Origin: Granulicella sapmiensis
Lineage (GTDB): Bacteria; Acidobacteriota; Terriglobia; Terriglobales; Acidobacteriaceae
Assembly (NCBI GenBank): GCA_026225395.1
Contig: JAMFSR010000002.1
Location: 1 to 64,000 of the forward strand
Direction of reading: 5' to 3'
Length of the DNA: 64,000 nt
The notes under the pieces were generated by a model. That model was not told where the DNA came from, did no database searches, and was given only the letters and a program-made list of their open reading frames with translations. How positions within the stretch are numbered: position 1 is the stretch's first letter; every line of letters begins with the position of its first letter. Of this stretch, positions 27,057 to 34,776 are shown piece by piece. A program made the translations under genes and the position numbers.

Positions 27057-27977
27057 ATGTCGACACCGCCACCCCACGATCCCAAACGCCGCGCCCTCGG
27101 GCGCGGCCTGGAGTCCCTGCTTCCTTCAAAGCCAGCACCCGCGCCGCCGCCAGCTGCGCCAGTGGCTTCCAAGCCTGATGGCAAGGCATTTGAAATCGAC
27201 GTCAACCTGATCGACCGCAATCCCTTCCAGACGCGGACGCATTTTGACGAGGCGAAGCTTGCCGAGCTTGCCGGATCGATTGCTGCTTCCGGTGTCATTC
27301 AGCCTATCGCCGTGCGGCCGCTCAAGGAGGGCCGCTACACACTGATCACCGGTGAACGCCGCGTGCTGGCGAGCAGGAAAGCGGGCCTGAAGACGATTCC
27401 GGCAGTCATCCGTGAGGTTTCCGACGTGCAGGCGATGGAGATGACCATCATCGAAAACCTGCAGCGGGCCGACCTGAACCCGATGGAGCAGGCGCGGGCG
27501 TTTCACCGGCTTTCCAGCGACTTCCACATGACACAGGAGCAAATGGCGATTCGCACTGGAAAGGAACGGTCTTCGGTTACTAACTTTCTTCGTTTGTTAC
27601 GTTTACCGGAAACGCTCCAGGAGAGCGTGGAGCAGGGGAACCTGACGTTTGGGCATGCCCGCGCACTGCTCGCCCTGGAAAACCCTGACGCCATTCTGGC
27701 TGCGGGAAAGAAGGTTCTGGCGCTCAACTTGTCGGTGCGCGCTACTGAGAATTTCGTTCAAGGAATCTTGTCTCCGGAACGTAAAATCAAGCAGATAAAC
27801 GCAGTTAGCCAAGTTGATCCAAATGTGCGTGAAGCCCAGGATCAGCTGCGCCGCTCGCTTGGACTGAAGGTCACGATTGAGGACAAGAAGGGCAGGGGCA
27901 AGGTGATCATTGAGTACTCCGGCGTGGAAGACTTCGACGCGATTCTCGCTGCCCTTGGCGACAGACCCTCCTTGTAG
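27057..27977 (+). CDS. parB: Chromosome-partitioning protein ParB (Spo0J)
   Basis: CTP-dependent DNA clamp loaded at parS. The 306-residue product has the N-terminal ParA-stimulating segment (RRALGRGLESLL), the CTP-binding motifs (QPIAVRPLKEGRYTLITGER, ENLQRADLNPMEQA), a helix-turn-helix (TQEQMAIRTGKERSSVTNFL) and a C-terminal dimerisation region. It begins 41 bases after parA and is cotranscribed with it. Confidence 0.97.
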   Translation: MSTPPPHDPKRRALGRGLESLLPSKPAPAPPPAAPVASKPDGKAFEIDVNLIDRNPFQTRTHFDEAKLAELAGSIAASGVIQPIAVRPLKEGRYTLITGERRVLASRKAGLKTIPAVIREVSDVQAMEMTIIENLQRADLNPMEQARAFHRLSSDFHMTQEQMAIRTGKERSSVTNFLRLLRLPETLQESVEQGNLTFGHARALLALENPDAILAAGKKVLALNLSVRATENFVQGILSPERKIKQINAVSQVDPNVREAQDQLRRSLGLKVTIEDKKGRGKVIIEYSGVEDFDAILAALGDRPSL

Positions 27978-27990
27978 TAACATTGCTACA
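27973..27990. promoter_or_regulatory. Imperfect palindrome upstream of antitoxin gene
   Basis: TGTAGTAACATTGCTACA, symmetric at 14 of 18 positions, straddles the parB stop codon 20 bases before the antitoxin start. Phd-type antitoxins autoregulate through such operators, so this is a plausible one; binding is inferred. Confidence 0.35.
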
Positions 27991-28009
27991 TTGAAAGCGA
28001 GGGGTGCTT

Positions 28010-28264
28010 ATGTCGATCACAACACTCTCCAGCCGCCAGTTCAATCAGGACACGGGTCAGGCGAAGAAAGCCGCTGAAGCGGGTCCGGTGATGATTACTG
28101 ACCGAGGCCGTCCTGCGCATGTGCTGCTTTCTATCGAAGAGTACACGAGGTTGCGTGGCAAACAACAGAGTATTGCAGAGGCCCTCGCGATGAAAAATGG
28201 CGAAGGCATCGAATTTGATCCGCCAAAACTGAACATCGAGCTTCAAATCCCGGATCTTTCCTGA
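28010..28264 (+). CDS. Phd/YefM family antitoxin
   Basis: An 84-residue antitoxin and likely autorepressor. The N-terminal DNA-binding part (SSRQFNQDTGQAKKAAEAGPV, then ITDRGRPAHVLLSIEEYTRL) matches Phd/YefM; the C-terminal GIEFDPPKLNIELQ should wrap the toxin. GAGGGG precedes the ATG at 28010. Its TGA overlaps the toxin ATG (TGATG), the usual coupled arrangement. Confidence 0.9.
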   Translation: MSITTLSSRQFNQDTGQAKKAAEAGPVMITDRGRPAHVLLSIEEYTRLRGKQQSIAEALAMKNGEGIEFDPPKLNIELQIPDLS

Positions 28265-28698
28265 TGTTCCTTCTTGATACTAACGTCGTCTCCGAGCTTC
28301 GCCTGCCTGAGAAAGCGAACCCGAATGTAGTTTTCTGGGCTGATCAGATTCCGAGTACATCGATGTACCTTTCGGTCATCAGTCTGCAGGAGTTGGAGAT
28401 AGGCGTGCTCCGCATGGAAAGACGAGATCCCGTTCAAGCCATAGCCCTCAGAACCTGGTTCGACGGACAGCTGCGCCCACGTTTCGGCGAGCGAGTTCTT
28501 TCGATCGATTCCGCCGTTGCCCTCCGAAGCGCTCATCTGCAAGTTCCTGATCCGAAGTCCTACCGCGATGTACTGATCGCCGCGACCGCGATGGTGCATG
28601 GCATGACTGTCGTCACACGCAATGTTTTCGACTTCAAGCTAACTGGAGTTCCCATACTCAACCCCTTCGACGCTCCTCTGAAAGAGACTCGTTCCTGA
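28264..28698 (+). CDS. vapC: VapC-type PIN-domain toxin
   Basis: PIN-domain ribonuclease of 144 residues expected to cut specific RNAs when the antitoxin is lost. The acidic active-site residues are in FLLDTNVVSEL, ISLQELEIG, SYRDVLIAATA and TRNVFDF. The partner is the overlapping Phd-type gene. The stop also overlaps the start of the next gene (TGATG), placing a methyltransferase on the same transcript. Confidence 0.9.
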   Translation: MFLLDTNVVSELRLPEKANPNVVFWADQIPSTSMYLSVISLQELEIGVLRMERRDPVQAIALRTWFDGQLRPRFGERVLSIDSAVALRSAHLQVPDPKSYRDVLIAATAMVHGMTVVTRNVFDFKLTGVPILNPFDAPLKETRS

Positions 28699-29444
28699 TG
28701 CGTGCAACTACGTTTGAGTACCGCTTTCGTTTTTTGATCCATGCCGTGATTTACATGCTCGGCTTCTGGTCGCCCTGGGTTTACTGGGGCAATGTGTTTG
28801 GCTTTACCGATAAGTCGACGTGGCTGGTGCTGGCTTCGAGCTTGTGGCGGGTGAAGGGAGTTACTGTCTCCGAGGCTTCCATTGGCGTGCTGATGGTAGC
28901 GATGGTGTTTGCGGGGCTGGGGGCGTGGTTCCGGGTTTGGGGAACGGCTTATGTGAGCGCGGGCGTTGTGGCTTCGCGCGATATGCACGGAGCTACGATG
29001 CTGGCGGATGGACCGTATCGCAGGACGCGAAATCCGCTGTATCTTGGCACGGTGCTGCATACGATTGGGCTTTCGATTTTGATGCCGCCTTCCGGGGCGA
29101 TCTTTGCCGTGGCGTTGCTGTGGGCTTTTCAGATACGGCTGGCGCTGGCGGAAGAGCCGTTTCTTACGGCGCAGTTTGGCAAGGCTTATCTGGAGTACGC
29201 CGCGCGCGTGCCACGGTTCATTCCGGCGCTTACACCGCGTGTTCCCGCAGCGGGAGCGGCGGCGCATTGGGGACAGGCTGTGTTGGGGGAGTTGTATTTC
29301 GTTGGGGCTTTCATTGTGCTGGCTACGCTTGGATGGAGCTTCAATGCGAATCCGCTGCGGCAGGGGATCCTGATCTCGCTGGGTGTGTGGCTGGTGGTGA
29401 GGGCGTTTCTGCCGAGTGCGAAGCCGGCGGTGGAGGCGGCTTAG
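28698..29444 (+). CDS. Isoprenylcysteine/phospholipid methyltransferase-like membrane protein
   Basis: Integral membrane methyltransferase-like protein of 248 residues with about five to six helices. The SAM-binding ICMT/PEMT signature is present: DGPYRRTRNPLYLGTVL, then EEPFLTAQFGKAYLEYAARV followed by PRFIP. Bacterial members methylate lipids or unknown substrates, as protein prenylation is absent. Start overlaps the toxin stop. The stop is interleaved with that of the convergent DUF2442 gene in TTAG. Confidence 0.85.
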   Translation: MRATTFEYRFRFLIHAVIYMLGFWSPWVYWGNVFGFTDKSTWLVLASSLWRVKGVTVSEASIGVLMVAMVFAGLGAWFRVWGTAYVSAGVVASRDMHGATMLADGPYRRTRNPLYLGTVLHTIGLSILMPPSGAIFAVALLWAFQIRLALAEEPFLTAQFGKAYLEYAARVPRFIPALTPRVPAAGAAAHWGQAVLGELYFVGAFIVLATLGWSFNANPLRQGILISLGVWLVVRAFLPSAKPAVEAA

Positions 29445-29815
29445 CGCAGTATCCAGACACCATTACGTTTGAACTCGTCGTACATGACATCGGGCGCGAG
29501 ATCGATTTCATTGATCCAGGCCACCGATCCGTAGGCGAGACCGACCTGAGCGAACAGCTCGAGGTCGGAAAGACTTGCGTAGGGGTTCGGTAGCTTCCTG
29601 AAGATGCGCTCCTTCATGTCTACATGACCTGAAGTGCCGTCGAAGAAACGTACAAAGAGGCGATAGTTTTCTAGTGCGATCACCTCGGCAACATCGTCAG
29701 GATTGCGAGCGATGATGGGAGGATCTAAGGCAAGCCCTGGATCTTCGAAGGGGTACCGTCGTTCCGGCACACGTTCCAGCTCTCCAGTAACTCCGCTTGA
29801 TGCAGTTGTGCCCAT
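29441..29815 (-). CDS. DUF2442 family protein
   Basis: C-terminal 80 residues match DUF2442 (VIALENYRLFVRFFDGTSGH, LSDLELFAQVGLAYGSVAW, IDLAPDVMYDEF). The 124-residue form starts 90 bases inside the upstream DUF4160 gene in another frame; a GTG at 29770 would shorten the overlap and may be the true start. DUF4160-DUF2442 pairs are common, toxin-antitoxin-like modules of unproven function. Confidence 0.8.
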   Translation of the reverse strand: MGTTASSGVTGELERVPERRYPFEDPGLALDPPIIARNPDDVAEVIALENYRLFVRFFDGTSGHVDMKERIFRKLPNPYASLSDLELFAQVGLAYGSVAWINEIDLAPDVMYDEFKRNGVWILR

Positions 29816-29985
29816 TTGAGAACCATCCTTTCCGTGGCTGGCGGTAAATCGCTCGTCAGCACTCCCAGCGGATCGATGGTGAAGCGACCCGTACGTCCAG
29901 CATAGCGCGCATGGAAGTGCGGTGGTGGATGATCATCCCAATACATCTGGATGAGGATGCCATGAAAGAAGCTCAGCGTGGGCAT
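29725..29985 (-). CDS. DUF4160 family protein
   Basis: A complete 86-residue DUF4160 protein: ILIQMYWDDHPPPHFHARY near the start and the ending ELLESWNVCRNDGTPSKI. The HPPPHFH run is diagnostic and could bind metal. It precedes the overlapping DUF2442 gene; such pairs are spread by transfer and are suspected toxin-antitoxin modules. Confidence 0.85.
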   Translation of the reverse strand: MPTLSFFHGILIQMYWDDHPPPHFHARYAGRTGRFTIDPLGVLTSDLPPATERMVLKWAQLHQAELLESWNVCRNDGTPSKIQGLP

Positions 29986-30005
29986 AGTATTCTTAACATC
30001 GTATC

Positions 30006-30039
30006 GAAAAAGAGGCCGGAGCTATGAGCTCCGGCCTCT
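30006..30039 (-). terminator. Intrinsic terminator of the HU gene
   Basis: Perfect 13-bp stem (30011-30023 with 30027-30039), ATG loop, and a run of five T on the minus strand. It lies 20 bases beyond the HU stop codon. Confidence 0.92.
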
Positions 30040-30059
30040 GGTGTTGAAGGGGAAACGAA

Positions 30060-30356
30060 CTACTTCTTGGGGGGAGCGATGGTGTCCTTCGCGACCTTGG
30101 CCACGCGGAACTTGACGACGGTCTTGGCCTTGATCTTGATGGCTTCGCCGGTCTGGGGGTTGCGGCCAACGCGAGCCTTGCGCTCAGCCTTGACGAGCTT
30201 GCCGATGCCGGGGATGGTGAACTCGCCGTTCTTCTTGGTTTCCTTCACGGCGGTCTCCGCGAGGAACTCGAGGAACGTTGCGGTCTGCTTGTTGGTCAGT
30301 TCGAGCTTCTCAGCCAACAGGCGGACGAGCTGTGTCTTTGTGATTCCCTTTGCCAT
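30060..30356 (-). CDS. hup: HU family DNA-binding protein
   Basis: Small nucleoid protein of 98 residues. ITKTQLVRLLAEKLELTNKQ, GEFTIPGIGKLVKAERKAR and VGRNPQTGEAIKIKAKTVV are the HU signature including the Pro at the arm tip. AAGGAG lies seven bases before the ATG. The gene is monocistronic with its own terminator. Confidence 0.95.
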   Translation of the reverse strand: MAKGITKTQLVRLLAEKLELTNKQTATFLEFLAETAVKETKKNGEFTIPGIGKLVKAERKARVGRNPQTGEAIKIKAKTVVKFRVAKVAKDTIAPPKK

Positions 30357-30612
30357 GTGTGTAACTCCTTCGATTCAGAAAATAAGTTGAGCATGAGCTT
30401 TCGCCCATCTCCCGCGATAACACAACACGCTCCGTTGAGGGGAGATAAATCGCCAGTGTTTATGCGGGTGCGGAGAACCGCGCCGAAGTCAACGTTCAAC
30501 CTTTGCGAAGTCTTTGTCAACGCCTAAACTTCGATATTCACAGGTTTTTTCAGGGTTTTTGCGGAAATCTTATGATTTTGGTTCAAAACGGGTGAATTTC
30601 GGCCTTTTTGGG

Positions 30613-31347
30613 CTAGAAGAGAGGCCTGCGAAACGGCGATGTGGCGGAGGAATCAGCCTTGGTTCCCGCGAGAATAGCGTCGTTGAGCGTGTTGACAAGC
30701 GGCGTTGCGAGCTTGAGGCGCTTGATGATTTCTTTGCCGAGCGTGGGATCGAGTGCGGTCTCGGCAGGCAGCGAGACATGTACGCCCCAGTTCTTGGCTC
30801 GCAGCAATTCGTCGGCAGGATGACCGGCGGGGAAGCCTTTGGGCATGCGGGTGAGGGCTTCGGCGTCGATGCCGGTGAAGGGCTGTGAGCCTACACGGGT
30901 TTTCGTCAGCGACTTCAGCATGGCGCGATACTCCGCGTGATGGTCGGCCATCCAGCGGCGGATGGCGAGGAGCTGTTCGCGCTCCGGCATGTAGACACCG
31001 GTGGAGATAAGGACTTCCTTGGGATGGATGTGGATGTAGAAGCCGCCGCCGGAGGTCTTCTCCATGCCGCGGCGCGACCACCAGGCGGAGACCTGGTGCT
31101 TATAGGGGCGCTTGTCGCTGGAGAAGCGCGTATCGCGGTAGATGCGCATCATGGTCTTGTTCGGAGCGCGGACGTGCTCGGGCGCGAAGGCTTCCATGCC
31201 GGCGTTGATCTCTTCGATGAGGGCGAGCATGGGATCTTTCAGCTCGCGCTCGTAGATGTCTTTGCGCGGAGTGAACCACTCGCGGTCGTTGTTCTTTGCG
31301 AGGCTGCGGAGAAACCTGAGGGCTTGTGGGGTGAAGTGAGTTGCCAT
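30613..31347 (-). CDS. DUF2461 family protein
   Basis: A 244-residue protein matching DUF2461/TIGR02453: LRFLRSLAKNNDREWFTPRK, RIYRDTRFSSDKRPYKHQV, and GGGFYIHIHPKEVLISTGVY. The function of the family is unknown. Full length. The 256 bases between its 3' end and the HU start (30357-30612) hold the HU promoter region and nothing else I can support. Confidence 0.9.
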   Translation of the reverse strand: MATHFTPQALRFLRSLAKNNDREWFTPRKDIYERELKDPMLALIEEINAGMEAFAPEHVRAPNKTMMRIYRDTRFSSDKRPYKHQVSAWWSRRGMEKTSGGGFYIHIHPKEVLISTGVYMPEREQLLAIRRWMADHHAEYRAMLKSLTKTRVGSQPFTGIDAEALTRMPKGFPAGHPADELLRAKNWGVHVSLPAETALDPTLGKEIIKRLKLATPLVNTLNDAILAGTKADSSATSPFRRPLF

Positions 31348-31425
31348 CGGTCTTTGATGCTACTCGAATGGGCTTTGGACTTCGAGCGAGCGTGGAACGG
31401 CGAGATCGTGAAAAACTCGAAGGTG

Positions 31426-31938
31426 ATGGAAAATGATTTTGCTCCTGACTTTACGTGCCGCATCTGCGGGCAACAACATCCGCTGCCGCTGGCCTACAGC
31501 GTCAAAGCGCCGCTGGCTGCCAAAGCTATTCCCGAGGATCAGCTGGAGTCGCGGCTGGCGCTCAGTCTGGATCAGTGTGTGATCGACAACAGAGAGTTCT
31601 TTCTGCGTGGACGGATTCCTATTCCGATCCATGGGAGCGAGAAGCCTTTTATATGGGGGGTGTGGGTGGAGGTGAGTCCGAAGACGTTTCTGCGCGCGCT
31701 GGAGATTTGGAACGCGACGGGGCGTGAGGCGGAGCCGGTGTTCGAAGGGTATTTGAACTCGGAGATTGCGCCGTATGGGAGTACGGTGAACCTGATTGTG
31801 GATGTGCAGACGCAGCCGGTTGGAGAACGGCCGCAGTTTTTTGTGCGGGACGCGGAGCATCCGCTGGCGGTAGAGCAGAGGGATGGGATCTCGATGGATC
31901 GCGTGCAGGAGATCGCGGAGGAGTTGCTGCATCCTTAG
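31426..31938 (+). CDS. DUF2199 family protein
   Basis: A 170-residue protein with a CRICGQQHP zinc-ribbon-like start and the family block ESRLALSLDQCVIDNREFFL followed by RGRIPIPI and FIWGVWVEVS. The function is unknown. The start at 31426 is chosen because the conserved region begins there and GAAGG precedes it; the frame stays open far upstream only as the antisense of the DUF2461 gene. Confidence 0.85.
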   Translation: MENDFAPDFTCRICGQQHPLPLAYSVKAPLAAKAIPEDQLESRLALSLDQCVIDNREFFLRGRIPIPIHGSEKPFIWGVWVEVSPKTFLRALEIWNATGREAEPVFEGYLNSEIAPYGSTVNLIVDVQTQPVGERPQFFVRDAEHPLAVEQRDGISMDRVQEIAEELLHP

Positions 31939-32040
31939 GGTTTTATGTTTTGCAGCGTGCTCAAAATTTTTTGCTAACCGGTGATTGAGAGTGGCTGTCG
32001 AAAGTTTGTACGCCTGCTATGGGCTGTATGGAGGGTTGCT

Positions 32041-32601
32041 ATGCGTGGCATGGTGATTGCACTTTCGCTTCTGCTTACGGGCAGCGTTACTGCTCAGAGT
32101 TTGCCGGTAACCACCGCGCTCCACGCGTCGGCGACGTATGGTCCGGGATGTCCGGTGGGTATGTCCGCTCGGCAGAAGGGTGCGGGGCACACACTGTGGA
32201 CGATTGCGCTTGAAGATCAGGGCGATCCGGCGCATGTTACCAATGCAAAGCGCGGAGGCATGGGTGTGGCTGTCGAGCTGAAGGCGGAGAAAGATCACGG
32301 GATTCGCGAGGCTACGTTCGAGGTGTCGTATTTGTTGCCGGGCGCGCGCGCTCTGCTCGTCGACCGACCTGGGTTACCCAAAGGAGCCGAGTTGAAGAAG
32401 AAGACGTTTTCGCTTTCGGCAGGCGATGAAGGGACGCTGAAGCTGGTGGGCGATCTGCTTGTGGGACGAGCGGCGATGATTGACCGAGTTCACCTGGTGA
32501 GCCTGAGCTATGCGGATGGAACGCAGTGGCAGGCGTGGAATGCGGGGAGCTGCTCGATAGAGCCGAGCCGGATGGTGTTGGTCGACGCCGACGCGCGGTA
32601 G
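32041..32601 (+). CDS. Hypothetical secreted protein
   Basis: Not assigned to a family. The 186-residue product has a signal peptide (MRGMVIALSLLLTGSVTAQS) and a beta-rich mature part (WTIALEDQGDP; LKAEKDHGIREATFEVSYLL) with two cysteines (PGCPVG, GSCSIE) that could form a disulphide. GGAGGG six bases upstream decides the ATG at 32041. Similar short exported proteins are frequent in Acidobacteria. A periplasmic location is likely. Confidence 0.7.
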   Translation: MRGMVIALSLLLTGSVTAQSLPVTTALHASATYGPGCPVGMSARQKGAGHTLWTIALEDQGDPAHVTNAKRGGMGVAVELKAEKDHGIREATFEVSYLLPGARALLVDRPGLPKGAELKKKTFSLSAGDEGTLKLVGDLLVGRAAMIDRVHLVSLSYADGTQWQAWNAGSCSIEPSRMVLVDADAR

Positions 32602-32672
32602 CTTTCTACCGTCTGCTGAGGCTTGCTCGGAAACGAGCGGGGCTCGGCGGTCATCCTTGAGATGCAATGTAA

Positions 32673-32700
32673 AACGGCGGAGAGCCTAGTCTCCGCCGTT
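32673..32700. terminator. Terminator-like hairpin
   Basis: An 11-bp perfect stem (AACGGCGGAGA / TCTCCGCCGTT) with a GCCTAG loop, 71 bases after the secreted-protein gene. The T-tract is poor, so termination is plausible but not certain. Confidence 0.55.
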
Positions 32701-32769
32701 GTGTTCTTGCTCCTTAGCGATTTACTTTGCTGGTGCTGCGTTGGGATATAGGCCGGGGATGGTGGCTTA

Positions 32770-32878
32770 GAGCAAATTCCCTGTTGTTGTGAAGCGGATA
32801 GATTGTGCAGAGCCGTTTTCCTTGAGAGAAAACGGCGTCGATACCTAAGCCCCCTATACAGCGACAGGGAATTTGCTC
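32770..32878. repeat. 109-bp nested inverted-repeat element
   Basis: Outer arms GAGCAAATTCCCTGT (32770-32784) and ACAGGGAATTTGCTC (32864-32878) are perfectly complementary over 15 bp. They enclose a second hairpin, GCCGTTTTC...GAAAACGGC, around 32812-32836. The right arm overlaps the last codon of the minus-strand membrane-protein gene. It may be a structured RNA, a MITE-like remnant or a terminator. Confidence 0.75.
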
Positions 32879-33188
32879 AGGCCCGGCGCGACTTGCGAAT
32901 CATTCGCCTCGACCACTGTACGCCCAGATAGCAGAGTGCCAGCGCCATCACGGTGACGCCGACGGGAAATCCGGCGTCGCGGTAGGCGAGCTGATAGTCA
33001 GGAACGCGGTGCGTCGCAGACTGCTGCACCAGTAGAACAACGATGGCGCAGAAGGTCGTAAGGAAGAAGGCGGCCATGCCTGTGGCGACGCCCATGAGCA
33101 GCGAGGCAAACCAGCCAAGGTCGCCCAGCGGGATTCCGAATAAAACACCGTCGCGCCGGGCGCGTTCTACGTCGTTATGAGAAGCCAT
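32877..33188 (-). CDS. Small hypothetical membrane protein
   Basis: A 103-residue protein with two to three predicted helices (LGWFASLLMGVATGMAAFFL followed by TTFCAIVVLL, and VGVTVMALALCYLGV) and a basic C-terminus (RRMIRKSRRA). No family recognised. Divergent from the next gene with 19 bases between starts. Its stop lies in the arm of the nested inverted repeat. Confidence 0.65.
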   Translation of the reverse strand: MASHNDVERARRDGVLFGIPLGDLGWFASLLMGVATGMAAFFLTTFCAIVVLLVQQSATHRVPDYQLAYRDAGFPVGVTVMALALCYLGVQWSRRMIRKSRRA

Positions 33189-33207
33189 ACTCAGCTAGAA
33201 TAAGCTA

Positions 33208-34155
33208 ATGGCCGAGACGCTGCAGACCGAAGTGGTACGCGCCCCGCAACTGGTGCGGGCAGCGCAGGTTGCGCGCGAGGCAGAAGTGCGGCAATCGGCC
33301 AATGGTGTGCGATTTGCGACCTATGGCGAGACAGGGGTTGCTGCGCCGGACCTGGATCGCATGCTGGAGGCTGTTCCGGCGGCGATCGTGGCTGCGCTGA
33401 ACGCGAATACCTATTATTTTGTGCCGCTAGCACTGCGCGAGAACGCCGATACGTTCGAGCAGGCGACTGTCGCGAGGCCGGTTGCGACTGTGCCCGAACA
33501 TGCGATGGTTGCGGGTGCTTATACGGACGAGTTTTCCGATGCGGCGATCTGTCATCGCAATGTGGAACTGGGTAGCGGCAAGCGCGGTGTGTTTATCTCC
33601 ACGCGGTTAATGGGCGACCGTTTTGCGCTGAGCTTTGAGTTCTTCATCAACGTGGCGCATGCGTTTGTCGATCAGGCAGGTGTGCCGGAGGCGTTTGCGG
33701 AGCTGGCGTGGCGGCAGGCGTTGGAGAATGTGCGCGGTGAGACTTCGCTCGATGCGTGGGAGTCGCGCAACCTGGCGATGGGGCGTCCGGCGAATGCTGA
33801 GCCTGAAGTTTTTACGAGCCCTCGGCGGTCGCGGGCGCTGATGTCGGCTGCTTCGTTTGCGGCTGCATCGCGGTCGCGGTCGTTTGGGGCTGTCGCTCCG
33901 GCGTTGACTGCTTCGGCTTCTACGGCGGCAGTCGATGAGAAGGAGCGGGCGCTGTTTGTGGAGTCGACGTTCTCGGATGCGGTGGCAATCTATCTGCTGT
34001 CGCTGGCGCTGGACTTTGATTACAGCGAGCTGCGGGAGCGGGAGTATCCGCTGCTGGCGCCAGCGGCGCTGGCGGCTCGTTTGAAGCTGGTGGCAGAGTT
34101 ATTTCCGCCGAATGCGGAGTATGAGTTTGCGGTCAAGTACCGGCGGAGAGCGTAG
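33208..34155 (+). CDS. Hypothetical 315-residue protein
   Basis: No family recognised. It has an N-terminal helical region, a central block (VAGAYTDEFSDAAICHRNVE; FALSFEFFINVAHAFVDQAG), an Ala/Ser-rich linker near residues 205-245 (ASFAAASRSRSFGAVAPAL) and a C-terminal helical segment (DAVAIYLLSLALDFDYSEL). There is no signal peptide, so it is probably cytoplasmic, in two domains. Codon use is like its neighbours. Convergent with ruvA seven bases away. Confidence 0.7.
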   Translation: MAETLQTEVVRAPQLVRAAQVAREAEVRQSANGVRFATYGETGVAAPDLDRMLEAVPAAIVAALNANTYYFVPLALRENADTFEQATVARPVATVPEHAMVAGAYTDEFSDAAICHRNVELGSGKRGVFISTRLMGDRFALSFEFFINVAHAFVDQAGVPEAFAELAWRQALENVRGETSLDAWESRNLAMGRPANAEPEVFTSPRRSRALMSAASFAAASRSRSFGAVAPALTASASTAAVDEKERALFVESTFSDAVAIYLLSLALDFDYSELREREYPLLAPAALAARLKLVAELFPPNAEYEFAVKYRRRA

Positions 34156-34162
34156 CGGTACG

Positions 34163-34759
34163 CTACCGCACCGCTGACATCGCTGCTCTAAATAGCAATT
34201 CAAAGTCTCCAGCAACCGAAGGGTCCTTCGCTGCTGTTTCCACAGCCTTCTGTGCAACGGGTCGTGCATACCCCAGGTTGACGAGCGCGCTCAACACATC
34301 GTCTGCGACTCCGCCTAATGTAGGTGGCGCGCCGCTTTCGGCGACGAAGCCGACCATGTCGTCGAGCTTGTCTTTGAGTTCGAGCACGACGCGTTCGGCG
34401 GTCTTCTTGCCGATGCCGGGGATCTTCGTCAGCGTGGCGTGGTCGCCGCCGCGGATGGCACCAACGAGACGCTCAGAGGAGATGCCGCTCAGGACGGTGA
34501 TTGCGAGCTTGGGGCCGATGCCGGAGATTGTTAGCAGCTTCTCAAAGAGGCGCTTCTCGGCTAGTTCTGCGAAGCCAAAGAGGAGCAAAGCATCTTCGCG
34601 CACGTGAGTGTGGACGTGGAGTTTTACTTCCTTGCCTTCGGCGGCGAGCTCGGTGAAGGTAGAGACAGAGATCGCCAGCTCGTAGCCGACGCCGTTGCAC
34701 TCAACGACTACGGAGTTGGGAGCCTTGCTGAGAAGCTGTCCTCGTATATGCGCGATCAC
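34163..34759 (-). CDS. ruvA: Holliday junction branch-migration protein RuvA
   Basis: A 198-residue junction-binding subunit that works with RuvB. It shows the OB-fold start MIAHIRGQLLSKAPNSVVVE, paired helix-hairpin-helix motifs (LLTISGIGPKLAITVLSG; LTKIPGIGKKTAERVVLEL) and the C-terminal RuvB-binding domain (ALVNLGYARPVAQKAVE). ruvB and ruvC are not in the window. Confidence 0.96.
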   Translation of the reverse strand: MIAHIRGQLLSKAPNSVVVECNGVGYELAISVSTFTELAAEGKEVKLHVHTHVREDALLLFGFAELAEKRLFEKLLTISGIGPKLAITVLSGISSERLVGAIRGGDHATLTKIPGIGKKTAERVVLELKDKLDDMVGFVAESGAPPTLGGVADDVLSALVNLGYARPVAQKAVETAAKDPSVAGDFELLFRAAMSAVR

Positions 34760-34776
34760 AGGCCGATTCTACCTCG

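Noticed and set aside
30937-31425. Upstream extension of the DUF2199 frame
   Set aside because: It overlaps the DUF2461 gene on the other strand and adds no conserved sequence; a start at 31426 with GAAGG fits the family.
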